Source of the DNA: Circinella minor
Taxonomy: Eukaryota; Mucoromycota; Mucoromycetes; Mucorales; Lichtheimiaceae
Reading direction: 5' to 3'
NCBI GenBank assembly: GCA_016758965.1
Contig: JAEPRB010000006.1
Location: 248,001-312,000, forward strand
Length of the DNA: 64,000 nt
The translations under genes were made by a program, and so were the position numbers. The notes under the pieces are model-generated. The model ran no database searches, was not told the DNA's origin, and saw only the letters and a list, made by a program, of their open reading frames with translations. Shown piece after piece: positions 24,651 to 36,400 of this stretch. The stretch's first letter is position 1. Each line of letters begins with the position of its first letter.

Positions 24651-26300
24651 TCAATCGGTTACGTTGAAATCAAGCGTGATCGAAGTGACTAGACAAAACA
24701 TCATGAAGATATGATTTGATTAGTAGCCTTTTGTCAAAAAACACTCAACAGCACAAAACTCAATGCAATGACAGCAATCCAAACTGTTAGTATGTGGTTG
24801 AATTTACCATAATATTGCCACTTAATAAACCTTTTTCTTACTCATTATTTTTTTATAATAGGTTATTATATTTTATTTTATTATTTCATGAAGGTGGGTC
24901 AGATTGATTTGATGGTTGAACTATATCCATTCGAACGTATCGAGTGAACAAATAATATATTTATATTTTAAAAGAATAAATAATAGTAGTTGCTGGACAT
25001 TTTTAATCTTTTTTGTCAAGAGTTTAATGATCTGAACATTAAATTTATCTTAAACCGCCATCTTTTCCACAAAAAAAAAAGCTGCTTCTGCTTCTTCCTT
25101 ATGACAATCCAGCTTTACTTTTCGTCCACTGTGAAAACCCAACTTATTATTTGCTGTTTTACATGGCTGTATAAACAATAAGCAGCTTTTGGGTCTTGTA
25201 AGTACTCGCATTCTTTTTCTTATGGACCATCAGCATTAATTATATTTGATGATCTGGTTCTAATTCAATCAGAACTAATAGGACAAGATATATTTAATAA
25301 AAGAAACTATGCAAAGAGTAAAAAAAAAGATACGTTATATTATTATAGCTTATTTACAGTATGTGCGATATAATGTTCTAGAGCTTTCTTCTTTTTGCAA
25401 GACATATAGATACAAATGAGGCGAAGTACATATGAATAGGATTTTACCCGTTCATTATAGCTCAGATCAAGAATTCGTTATGGCGATAATTCGATATAAC
25501 GATGCTCTTTTGGTCTCACGGGGCATATCGTTATAGCGAGCGGTGACCACACTGTGTGAATGATAGCACAAGAAAAAGGGGAAATAATGATTGTAATCTC
25601 AGCCAGGCCACCTTGGATAAAATTCTTAATCAAAAAAAGTTACGAATCGTGTCCCCCCGCACACTTAAACATGTCTCCTTTCGCTTTTTACGTATATGTA
25701 TATATAATAATATGTTAAATATAATTACCATTGAAAACATTGTCAAAAACTGCATTTTCATTCCTATATAAAGTGTATTCAAATTCACATATAGTTTGAC
25801 ATCCTTTAACTTTATATATTATTGTATATAATGGATTATTTTATTAACAATGTTTAACTATTCATAATAAAGCTGTTGTTTTGGCCTTTCTTTCTTTCAA
25901 CGACCTACTTTTTCTCTTTTTCGTTTAGCACATACTGTCCCTGCCTCTCAACTGCGTTCATTCCCTCAACTTATTTTATTTATATAATACAACTTTTTTT
26001 GAAAGATAATTTGCATTTGAACTGTATTATTATTGTTGTTATTATGATCATTGTTAAAAAACTATTGTTTTCTATAAACTCACATATATACAATTTTTCT
26101 TGCAAATTATTTGAGTCTGACGGTGTGTTGAGTGTATTCTGGTTGTTACCAAAAGTTTTTTTTGATACTTTTTTGGAGAGACATTTGCCAAAATGACATT
26201 ATTTTTTCAGGAAAATCCGTTTTCCCGAACACACTTGTCAACCAGAATTATATCATTACAATAGAGTAAAAAAAAGAACTTTTGAGTGATGTATTTTGGA
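24651..26300. other. Gene-poor spacer with a mobile-element-like end
   Basis: No supported gene. Frames at 24990-25181, 25556-25771 and 25876-26196 give low-complexity Phe/Ile/Leu-rich translations and are not convincing. The only structured feature is the hairpin-bearing stretch at 25470-25555, described separately. Confidence 0.45.
25476..25552. repeat. Hairpin-bearing sequence, possible transposon terminus
   Basis: TATAACGAT (25495-25503) and ATCGTTATA (25527-25535) form exact 9-base arms with a 23-base loop. A further related CGTTATGGCGATAA copy lies just upstream (25476), and the block ends in GAGCGGTGACCACACTGTG, which read in reverse begins CACAGTGTGGTCACCGC, like the ends of some Tc1/mariner-pogo elements. 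GC content is higher than in the surroundings. No partner end or transposase is seen nearby, so this would be a solo terminus. Confidence 0.35.
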
Positions 26301-26311
26301 ATGAGTTACTA

Positions 26312-27109
26312 CACCACGGCTAAAATGAGTAATAAAAATGAATGGATTTCCATGGATCTGCATGATCATTAATGCCATGAATCTCTATGAAACGTGTCAC
26401 TTCATGGAGATTCATAGATCTATGCAGAATCATAGATATTCAGTCATATCCATTACCTATTTATATACAGATTCATGCAGATTCGTGGATTTTCAGCACC
26501 TAGTTTTCGAATAATATATATTTTACTTTATGAACATATACATTATACTGTAGCTATAACATGGTTGAAACCAGTTCTATTATATTATGATAGGCACTTT
26601 GAATAATAAAATTTTATTTTTGTGGGTCATTAACTATATGAGATAATGAGAAAAGTAGTAAAAGAAGTGCGTGGGAATACTACTTCTCGTCAAACGATTA
26701 TGGTTTCACGAAGTATAAGTATGCGATTTCATAGATTATCACTCATATTTACAAAGCATGCATTTTCATTCATAATCATAGATATCTTTTCATAGATATT
26801 TGTTCAATTTTATGCAGATTCATATATCATTCAGAGTCATACATTGTCACTCAGATTCATTAAGTTTTGTAATAGAGATTCATGGATTTATTTCCATGAA
26901 AATGAATGATTGTCTTTTTTCATGCATATTCATAGAGAAGCNNNNNTTATGCAGATTCATATATCATTCAGAGTCATACATTGTCACTCAGATTCATTAA
27001 GTTTTGTAATAGAGATTCATGGATTTATTTCCATGAAAATGAATGATTGTCTTTTTTCATGCATATTCATAGAGAATTAAGCAATTCCATGCATTTTTTA
27101 GCCGTGGTG
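26312..27109. mobile_element. Non-autonomous DNA element with 14-base terminal inverted repeats
   Basis: CACCACGGCTAAAA at 26312-26325 is the exact reverse complement of TTTTAGCCGTGGTG at 27096-27109. The interior has no open frame but is packed with variants of GATTCAT and TCATAGAT in both orientations (for example at 26402, 26425, 26470, 26730, 26820, 26865), which looks like subterminal repeats. The roughly 800-base length includes a 5-N gap and a probable false 130-base duplication, so the true element is likely about 660 bases. No convincing target-site duplication is seen, so the superfamily is undecided. Confidence 0.55.
26810..27076. repeat. 130-base direct duplication flanking a 5-N assembly gap
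   Basis: Positions 26810-26939 and 26947-27076 read identically, separated only by AGC/GC-type bases and NNNNN (26942-26946). Perfect identity immediately on both sides of a gap of arbitrary size points to contig ends that overlap but were not merged, rather than a biological tandem repeat. Confidence 0.85.
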
Positions 27110-27409
27110 ACTGATTATTATATAGGATAATGGCAAATTACACAGATTCAGCAAAAATTATATTAAAGTTTCATTGGCAGAACCAGAAATTGTAATACTG
27201 TGATATATTCTATAGTTAGATTGCAGTACATTTTTCCTGTTCAACTACAATTGAGCTTTAATCGTTAGCCATCAACTAATCCATGAAACAATTAACAGTA
27301 ATCACCCCTCTGGCAAAACATAGAACAACAAAACAATAAGCCAAATACACCCAACCTCAAATCAACAATCAGGCAACATTATATTGATAATCTTACCTCC
27401 ATATTATTC

Positions 27410-28000
27410 GAATGCACCAGGTCTAAAATTCTAGCTTTCAATCGAGCAAAACTGAGAGTTGACCCGATCATGCGTATGGCTAAGTCAAATAAGGAACACG
27501 GTTGATGTTAGTATCTGGTGGCGACTAGGATGGTTACCTGGTGGTACACCAAAACCATGTATCAAATGCAACAATAATACATTCAACAGATTGTATGCCA
27601 TTCACTGTTTCAACTTACATCACCAACTACACATCAACCCAAGGCAAATCAAAAACCCCTTATCCCTAATTTTAAATAAATTACCAAAATCCAAAACTAC
27701 ATCTCCTTCAAAGAATCAAATACCTGCCTAAAACAAATATGGGCCATTGTATGACGAATACTTGCTGAACTTGACGCATATCAACATCCTTCAACCAACC
27801 AGCAACAATACAAAGACTCACAACCAGGATAAACATATCTACTTTGGATTGATCCACAACTTCCTCGATCAGATTAGGAATACAATGACAAGCTCTTCGG
27901 CTTCCTTGGAACGCATAAAATAAGCATCCAACTCAAAAAAACAACCTCTTGATCTCTCTTTTCTCTATTATACACCTAAAATCTCTTAACCACATCCCCG
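27410..28000 (+). pseudogene. Eroded 3' fragment of a non-LTR (LINE-type) retrotransposon ORF2
   Basis: The frame at 27459-27731 contains WWRLGWLPGGTPKPCIKCNN followed by an HxC-type partner region (YAIHCFNLHHQL) and NPLSLILNKLP. This order, a GWLPGG.P..C..C block, then His/Cys and then a PLSF/LLN.LP block, is what I remember from the C-terminal zinc-finger tail of reverse-transcriptase ORFs common in Mucorales genomes. Upstream (27432-27470) RAKLRVDP fits the same tail in another frame, and downstream pieces continue in shifted frames with stops. No reverse transcriptase core remains. It is a dead copy, and the family assignment is from memory. Confidence 0.55.
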
Positions 28001-30706
28001 AAGAATCAGTGTTCCTTTGTTTATGTATCTAGTCCTTTCCCCGTTGACCTTTTCCCTGGTCCCACAAAAGATTTTTATTTTCAATTTTTAAAAATCACGA
28101 GCTGTCCCAAACAAGTATGTCCAACAGGACAATATGTTTATGGGGACTTTGAATAAATTTATTGTAATGATATATTCCGATTAAATAAGGTTACGAAATA
28201 GATCATCCATCTATCTCAAAAAGACAGAGTTTAAGACTTATCACTGGACATACTTTTCCCAGATCTAGTTACGCCAATGACAAAATTTCCTGTTATAGAA
28301 TCCGCCAAAAATAAACAGTAAAGCATGTAAATGTATGTAATACAAACAAAAAAATGCACAGATCTTTATTTATAATTTTGTCCAACCATTATCTGTTTTT
28401 TTTTCGAGTATAAAGTCATATATTAATTGGCTCTCACGCCTTAATATTGTAGTCGAAACTGGTTGTAGAAGATGTGATTAAAGTATCATGCAGTTTCAGA
28501 TTTTAGTCTGTCACAAGAATGATACAGTAATGACTGATGACTCTTGCATAAAAGAGAGAAAAAGCTGAGAGAGAAAACCTCCCATAGGGTTGTATGCATA
28601 TTGTATACATATGTTTCTGTCTGTGTGCTTGTGTAATGTTGGGGCGGGGGATGTTTTACAAGTGCGATTTTTACCCATATATGGAAAGCTATGTAATGAA
28701 AGAGGGTAACAAGAAGAGACCGCCAACATGCAGTTGAAGGACAGCTCAACTTAGTATATAATATTACACGAAATTCCCTTTTTTAATGACATACTTGATA
28801 TGTACAACTTATGAACAGTGGTCTTGATATTTAATATATATATATATATATAAAAAGGAACAAAAGCAAAAAAGTTCAATAATAAGTTTATATTTCGTAT
28901 ATGTTTGATCTATAGCGTGGCATGACAATTGAGTACATAACTACAAAAACAAAAAGCAAATAGAAAATGGTTTGGATGCCTCTCAAGAGTAAAAATAGGC
29001 ATGCGTATTTTAGCATAACGCCTTAATTCAATCACATCCTTAAAATGATATATAGTGCAAAGTAATAATGATATATAACAAAACCCAGCTCATAATTCTT
29101 TCAGACTAGTAATCTTTCCAATTGAGAAATATCTTCTAGATTAAAGTACTACACAATGCGCTACTCGTGAACAGACACCAATACGTAAAGTATTACAAGA
29201 TGGTTGATCCCTTTCTTTTTCTTAGTAGTCGCACTTTGTGTAACGAAAAACTGCTAATTATATGGGCAGGGTTTTTCATCATCCCCCTCTCTCTTTTACT
29301 CTTATGACCCCCTTTATTTTTTTTTCTCCTTTACTTTACTTGTTTAAATTTTGATAAATATGGTATAAAATCGAATAATAATAGACATCAATATTTACAG
29401 CATTTCATATCGTTGTACAATGTCCATCAAAAGTGGTCTTCTAAACATAGTATAAAGTCGAATCTGACAAGTTTATTATTATAATAATTAATATTACTAT
29501 TGTTTTATTTCGTCCTGATTAAAAAAAAAAGAATTTTCTTTGGTCCCCACATTACTTGTGCTACACACACGCTACAGCCTGTAACCAACATTTTTGGAAT
29601 TGACACTCGCAATTTTTTTTTATCTCTCAAAATAGTTACTTTATTGAGTAAAAGTAAGGGTGCACAAACCATCTTATACCACCACTTGCCATTGTCAGTC
29701 ATGATCATCGTGTCAATTTTGGAAAGTAAAAAGAAAAATAAAACGTCAATATCAACATGATGTTGATAACACACTGTACAACTATACTCATTATGCTATT
29801 TTTTTTACAGCATCATCGTGATAACAATGAGCCATTATCATATCAAGAAAACAATAAAAACACATACAGAACCAATTATATAAAATAAAAATAATTAATT
29901 ACGTGTTTTTATTTTATTTTTGACGTTGTTGTAATATTTAAGATTGTTTCTAATAATAATCTCGCTAATAATAATGATAATTCATTAATAAAAATCAAAC
30001 AAAGAGGCACGTACATATAATGTATTTTTAAACTTAAAGTATATTATGTTGCAAGATTGCTGCATTATTATTTGTCCTTGTATATTGCTGCACAGACATT
30101 TGCTGAGCAGTAATAAGTAGCTTATTTATTAGCAAGGAGAGAAATTGTGTTAAAGATAAAGAATTAATAAATATTTAATTTGGCATTATGTGAGCTTTTA
30201 CTAGTTTATCGGATTTAGTTGTGCATAAAAGAGGCAACGCACTGATACTTTTTTTACATAAAAGTACAAAAATCGAATAAGAAAAAGAAAGTTTGCTTGT
30301 AATATATATGCAGATATATTGTGTATTTTATTAACCGAAATAAAACAGGAGGGTAATGCTATTACCTGAACTATAATATCAAACACACTGTTCTTTCGTC
30401 CAAAAATGGATTAAAACCGCCCAAGGATAACTGAAAAAAAAATGCATTGATCATTGGGTGATTCCGTAACCATGTTTTTAAAAGGAGTTAGAGTGACAGA
30501 GAAAGTGCTATAATGGAAATTAGTCAAAGATGGGGGAGGCGGAAGATCTTTGCATGGGGAGCTTGCTCGTTTTTTTAACCAAAAGTGCTTCAATGAAGTT
30601 TTAAGCTTTTAGATAAAATAAACAAAACAACGAAAGTAAAGTGGTAGTATTGCTATGCGACGCACTGTTATATTAACATGTTTTTTTTCGCCATGGAAAC
30701 AAGTAC

Positions 30707-30711
<5 letters not shown>
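28001..30711. other. Gene-poor AT-rich DNA, no supported gene
   Basis: About 2.7 kb without a credible gene. Frames on the minus strand (28486-28749, 29505-29774) lack any domain or splice support. Short perfect palindromes occur (for example TATCAACAT/ATGTTGATA around 29749-29767), as expected in AT-rich DNA. A TA microsatellite is at about 28835-28851. Confidence 0.45.

Positions 30712-30754
<43 letters not shown>
30712..30754 (+). repeat. 43-base poly(A) tract
   Basis: An uninterrupted run of A of about 43 bases, by far the longest homopolymer in the window. It lies in the gene-poor island, far from an annotated gene 3' end. It could be the tail of a retroposed copy, or a simple homopolymer expansion. 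Confidence 0.85.
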
Positions 30755-30756
<2 letters not shown>

Positions 30757-31407
30757 GCTCCCCTTGTCATCAACTGTCACTTTGAGGGGGGGTGTTATAT
30801 GATATACATCTGTTAATAAATGATATAAACTATTGGTTAATAATATTAGGAAGGAAAAAAAAAGCAGGAGGAGTAGTGGACAAGGGGGTGATTATGGTTT
30901 CTAAATATAGTTAATATCCGCTTAGTCCCAACGAGTGGGAATTTTCGATTTTTTCTGTTCTGCATTGAAAACGACTTTATTTGCTGGGCGATCAAAAATG
31001 CTTAATTCCAGATCCCATATTAGTACTTTAAAGTGTGCAATTTTACCTACGTGTTTACGTGTCCATCCATCATGATGGATCCACAGAAAAAAAAAAGATA
31101 AGCTCTTTTCTTTTTTACTATTACTCCCCCAAGCATCCCTAGCTCAGTCCCCCCCCTCCTTTTAACCCGGTTTACCTCTGTGCACTTTCCTGAAATGGCT
31201 GGATCATGAACTTGCATAAAGTTTTGACCACCGGTTGCCGTTATTAAATAAATAGAGACCATTTTTTCAAGTAAATCATTTTTTTTCAACAATCATAACA
31301 AAAGTTAATTTATCAATACTTCACTTTTACACACATATATAAACTCAACAATTTTTTTTTCACACCTTTTTATTTATTTTCTCTCTTCCACTTATTAATT
31401 CTTAAAA
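30755..31407. other. Upstream region of the HMG-box gene
   Basis: About 650 bases with no gene. It contains G runs (30786-30792), a C run (31150-31157) and, just before the start codon, T/CT-rich leader sequence (31345-31390) with TATATAAA at about 31335, a plausible TATA element about 70 bases from the start codon. Confidence 0.4.
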
Positions 31408-32586
31408 ATGGCTCGTACAAAAGTATCAAAAAAATCAATGGAACCCAAAGTTCCCCGTCCTATGAATTGCTTCCTTGCTTTTCGCCTTGAAAAACAAGGT
31501 CAAATTGTAGATATGCTTCCTGGTGCTAACCATCGCGATATTTTTAAGCTTCTTGCTAAATTGTGGAAAGAACTTCCTGAATCGGAAAAGGAACCTTATC
31601 GTGAACGCGCTCGTCAAGCCAAAATTGAACATGCTCAAAAGTAAGCATCTTTATATATAATAATATGTTTTTAAGTCACATTAGATGAAAAAAAAAGAAG
31701 AGCATTAAATACTAATTATTTCAATAATTTAAACAGGTATCCCGAGTATAAATATCAACCTCAAAAACGAAATGGTCGTAAAACTCGCAAGTACGTCCGT
31801 CGTCCTCAAGATAAATTTACATCACGTTACGAAGAGAACAATCGCATTATGGAAATGTTTTATGAAGATCCTCAACGATTTTTCTCCTCATCTTCATCTC
31901 CTGATAATGTACAACAAGGATTTGCTTCTATCATCAAATCAGGACAACAACAGCAACAAGAAGTTGACACAACGAGCCCTGTTGAACACTTTGTTACTTT
32001 ACCTGGCCCCAAGGTCAACTCACCTGAATCTTATTCTTCTTCATCATGCAGTAGCGATATGGGTTCACCATTGCAAACACCTCCATTCTCAACAGCATCA
32101 TCTACCACTGAAAATATGCTTTTCGACAAGAATGTGTTCTTCTTTGGAAATAACTATGGTTGCACTCTCGGTCATTCTGAAGAATTCATGATGCCAACAA
32201 CAACACCAGCTTCCATGACAGTTCATGCCACTGAACAACAACAACAACTTTATTATGATAATAGCCTATTTCCTTTATCTGATTTTAGCCAACAGCAACA
32301 ACAACAACAACAACATTCATTGCTTGCCAATAGTCCTATTAATTCTGTTGACAGCAATAACACTTTCTTATTTGATCAATTCACTTCTTCCCCTATTGAA
32401 AGTTGCTCTGAATGGACGTTGTCGCATCCTGCTGAACTTCCAGCTGAACCTCTTTGTGTAGAACAACAGCAACAAATTTATAACAATGTACCCAATGTCA
32501 ATTATTATCCAATTGATAGTATTGATCCCAGCCTTTTGAATATTGAAAACATTAACAACTCAACTCAATACGGCTTTTACCATTAG
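31408..32586 (+). CDS. HMG-box transcription factor, mating-type (MATA_HMG)-like
   Basis: Nuclear DNA-binding regulator. Two exons, 31408-31640 and 31737-32586, join in phase to about 360 residues. The HMG box occupies roughly residues 14-85: PRPMNCFLAFRLEKQ, LLAKLWKELPESEKEPYRER and, across the intron, KYPEYKYQPQKR. The PRPMN.F..FR start and KYP.YKY.P.KR end are typical of the sex-determination/Ste11-type branch (MATA_HMG) rather than of architectural HMGB proteins. A basic tail (NGRKTRKYVRRPQDK) follows as a likely nuclear signal. The remainder is Ser/Gln/Asn-rich with polyglutamine runs (about 32230 and 32289-32315), like an activation domain. The gene is not flanked by the triose-phosphate transporter and RNA helicase genes that frame the mucoralean sex locus, so it is probably a paralogous HMG regulator and not sexM/sexP itself. 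Confidence 0.88.
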
Positions 32587-33023
32587 AAAAAAAAACAATC
32601 TTCCTCCATTTTATAACAACCAATAATTTATACCCTTTTCTCTTTCTTACTTCTCTTAATTCAGCATTCAATTTTCTTTTTATTTTATTTCTACATTTTA
32701 TTTAGAGTTTTTTTTTTCTTTATTTACAACTGTCACTTCTTTTATACATCATTAATTCGCTTCACCCATTCACCATGCATATATACACACAATACGCACT
32801 CATACAACATCATCTTCTCCTTCACTTCTGCTTTATTATTAAACATGTTTTATTTCTTATATTATCTTTTTTTTTATACGTCCAACTATTTTATGATAAC
32901 TTATATACCTGTAAAATGCTTTTTATTATTATTATTATTTACTCTTTTTTATTATACATGTTTCTTTTTTATTTTTCAATATTGTCTTACTCTTTTTATT
33001 CTCTTATAAAAAAAACGCATACG

Positions 33024-33058
<35 letters not shown>

Positions 33059-33460
33059 TTATATATATTCAAACATACTATCACACTTTAAATATATAAC
33101 AAAAAAAAAACATCTCCTAGATTTTTGTACATTTTTTTTTCTAGACTAATTTTATTTAATTTTTATAAGCAAAAACAAATAAAGAATCACTCTTAAAAAA
33201 AAAAAAACTATTGAAAATACGCTTATGCTGAAAAAAAAAAATTCATTTAATTTATGTAAATATAAATATGGATCATTCTTATTATTATTCTTATTACTAT
33301 TTTATCAAAAATATAGCACATAATAATAATCTGTCTGTGATATAAACGCGTTAAAGCATTTTTTCAATTTGATGAATTCTTTTAAATCAGACGCATAATT
33401 TTTAAAAATAATAAAGCGTGCCTTTTTTTATCTCCTCCAACAAAAAAAAAATACTATACA
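32587..33460. other. Spacer between HMG-box and DNA-PKcs genes
   Basis: About 870 bases. T-rich 3' UTR-like sequence after the HMG gene, a CA microsatellite, several AATAAA-like signals (for example near 33178), then an A-rich leader before the DNA-PKcs start. Frames here are simple-sequence artefacts. Confidence 0.5.
33027..33054 (+). repeat. (AC)14 microsatellite
   Basis: Perfect dinucleotide repeat of 14 AC units in the spacer 3' of the HMG-box gene. Confidence 0.9.
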
Positions 33461-36400
33461 ATGGCATCCTCTAAGATCAAAGTATTGATTCAAGAGTTAT
33501 GTGAATATCTTCCACAAGAAGGCAATGTACCTTCAGGAGCAAGAGGAGACGAAAAAACACTTGCTATTGATATTTCAAACTTGACAATGTCAGATGTTTC
33601 TACAGAAGATCTCGGCAAGTTTTCTTTAATGAATAATAAAATAACGCGTTTAAATGTTAGAAAAGATTTAATAAGATTATTATATAATTGTTTATAGACT
33701 ATATGTCTTCAATTTTATTTCAGTCCAACCAATCGTTATTAGCTTATTTACGTGGCAATGTGAATGCAAAAGAATCGAGTGCAGCAGCAGTGACAACCTT
33801 ATTAGGTTTTCTGGTTTCTTTTATTATTAAAGCTCAACGTATCATTCAGCCTTATGTAGTTCCTATCAAGGTATAAATATTTGTTTTGTTGTTTTGAATG
33901 GATATGTAATAAAAGGCGCGTATGGAATAAAATCATAATTGACACATATAGGTATATATGTTTGTAGAACTGTTTAATGAAATTAGCTGTAGGTGGATCA
34001 TCCAAAATACGAACAGCAGCTATTGAAACTTTATGTACATTATTGGATACAAGCAAAAGCAAATTGGATGTAGATGATTTAAAAATTGGAAATATATTCA
34101 ATAGCTTCGCAGATGATTTTTCTTTAGTTGTAACAAAAACACCACTTTCTGTTAAGGGTCGTATTATGGAATTATTAGGTGTTATCATTCGATATCATGC
34201 AGATAAAGTGAATACAACTAAAATTCAAACTGCCCAACGATGGGCTTTCGCAACTATTGAAAAACAATTGTTTACAGAAGGAAAAGAAGCAGATAATCAG
34301 TTATTATCTGGTACTTTGGCTGGATTAGATAATATGTTATTTTCTTCAAGTCTTCAACTCGATCCAGGTAATAATCATTAAATTTTATTTTTACTCTGAG
34401 AGTCAAGAATTATGGGGGGACTTATAGGAAAGAAGGGGGGGGGAGTTGAGGAAAAAGGATATTTGTGGTTATACGGTTTTTAACCATATTTGGAACAATA
34501 TGTATGGATTATCATAGATTCTCCTCAAACCAAATTACTTTATAATAGTATAAAATCCATTTTTAATCTACCAGAAAATCTCTCACGTTACGCAGTTCCA
34601 CTTGGTAAACTTTTTATTTTTATTATTATATTTGTTGCTATTCTCCATACTATTTATATTACATAGTTTTCTTTTTTTCCCCTTTACTAATTACACAACT
34701 TTCATTATTGTGTTGTAGCTGCGTTATCTTTATTTGTGAATCATGGAGATGTGTTCGACAAATTTATATTACGTGATAGTGAATCATTATATAATGATTT
34801 AAAAATACTTTGTGCACATAAGAACAGAGATCTTTCTAGTCTTAGTTATCGTGCTATGGAAAAATTATTACAAGAGGTAAATATATATAACTATAATCTG
34901 TACAACTTTTGAAAAGTAAGTTTCTTTTATGATGTCAAATATAACAGTAAATATATTACTAGGTGTCAAGTCAGTTAGCAACCAAGTCTCCAGGGAAACA
35001 AGAACGTGAAAGGTTTGAGGTAAAAGAAAAAATATATCAAGTTCAGATCAATTTATTATTATGAATCATTATTTTCTAATGTTTTTTTTTTTAATTTTCT
35101 AGTTCTTTGTAAATAATTTTTTAGTTGCTTTACGTTCAAAACTGGACAATGGTTTTCGAGATCTTTCCGTTGCTATCCGTGGTATTGGTTATTTTTCTCC
35201 AGCTTTTCATAAATTCATGACACCACAAGAAATTGACAATCTTCGTGAATATCTTGTAAAGATTAGTTCATGGTTTTATTCAGAGTAAGTTATTATTACT
35301 ATTTATTATCTTCTTATTCAGAAATGAATTGATCCAAGTAAATGTTGTAAAATATCGAATTTATTGGTTAACTAAAAATAATAATGCATATTTATTTTTA
35401 TTTTTAGATCTAATCGAGATCGTCAAAAATTAACTGGTCATATACCCGCATTTATTCAAGCCTATAATTATTTCGCTGATAGCTTGAGTACTGTTACACC
35501 ATCTTTTATGGCAACCATTGTTGAATTAATTAATACTTTTGTTTCGAGTTATATTCATCTTAATACCTTTACTCGATCCAGTGGTATTTTTGCAATTAGA
35601 GATTTATTAAGGACTTTATATTACAAAGGCGAAGGAACTCTACGGTCTTTTCTCAATGATTTCTGTAAGTTGGTTGTAGAAATTTGTTATAAAGATAAGA
35701 TTAGATTGGGGTTGCTAACTTGTTTTTTTTCTAGTATACAATACTTTAATTACAACATGTACAGATGATAATTCAAGCAATTATGAAGGTCAACAATCTT
35801 ATATGGTATTTTTATATTTTTGGGACGTACTTCTTAATACCAATGCCTATAAAAAACAACAGCAGGAGCAACGAATAAGAGGAGGCTGGAAAAGAGGGAG
35901 ATCAGCAAATTCTAGAATGACGGAATCTGAAGATTCAGATGCCACGGATGATGAGTTTGATACTCCCAAACCTAATAATGATAATAATAACAATGCTGAA
36001 GAAGAACAAATGATGAATTTACAATCGATTCTTTTTGATGAATTCCTTACCGCCTTATTCCGATTGATCCGAACATTTAATTTAGAATTAAAAAAGAGAG
36101 TGGAAGAAGATGATATAGCCACCGTTGTAGCTACTAAAAATAATGATACGGATGATGGTAACAATGCAGGAACAACAGCAACAACATCAGAAGGGGCCGA
36201 CGGAATTACAACACCAAGCATGTTACAAGCTGTCAATGAGGATCATTTCATCATTTTTCAAAACTTGGTTGAATTTTGGTGTATGTTATTACCGAAATTA
36301 AATACCGATCGACTTAAAAATTGGACTTATCTTGCTGCAAGCGCATTGATCGATATTAGTCTTCGAAGACCTTTAATCAGTGGATTTTATAAAATGCTTT

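Noticed and set aside
28486..28749. Minus-strand frames of 72-87 codons
   Set aside because: Two overlapping frames of similar length on the same strand with no conserved motif; looks like chance.
31408..32586. Calling the HMG gene sexM or sexP
   Set aside because: The flanking genes of the sex locus are absent, and the box alone cannot separate sex-locus genes from paralogues.
32775..33149. 124-codon frame after the HMG-box gene
   Set aside because: Made of poly-T-derived Phe/Leu runs and a microsatellite-derived Thr-His repeat; a simple-sequence artefact.
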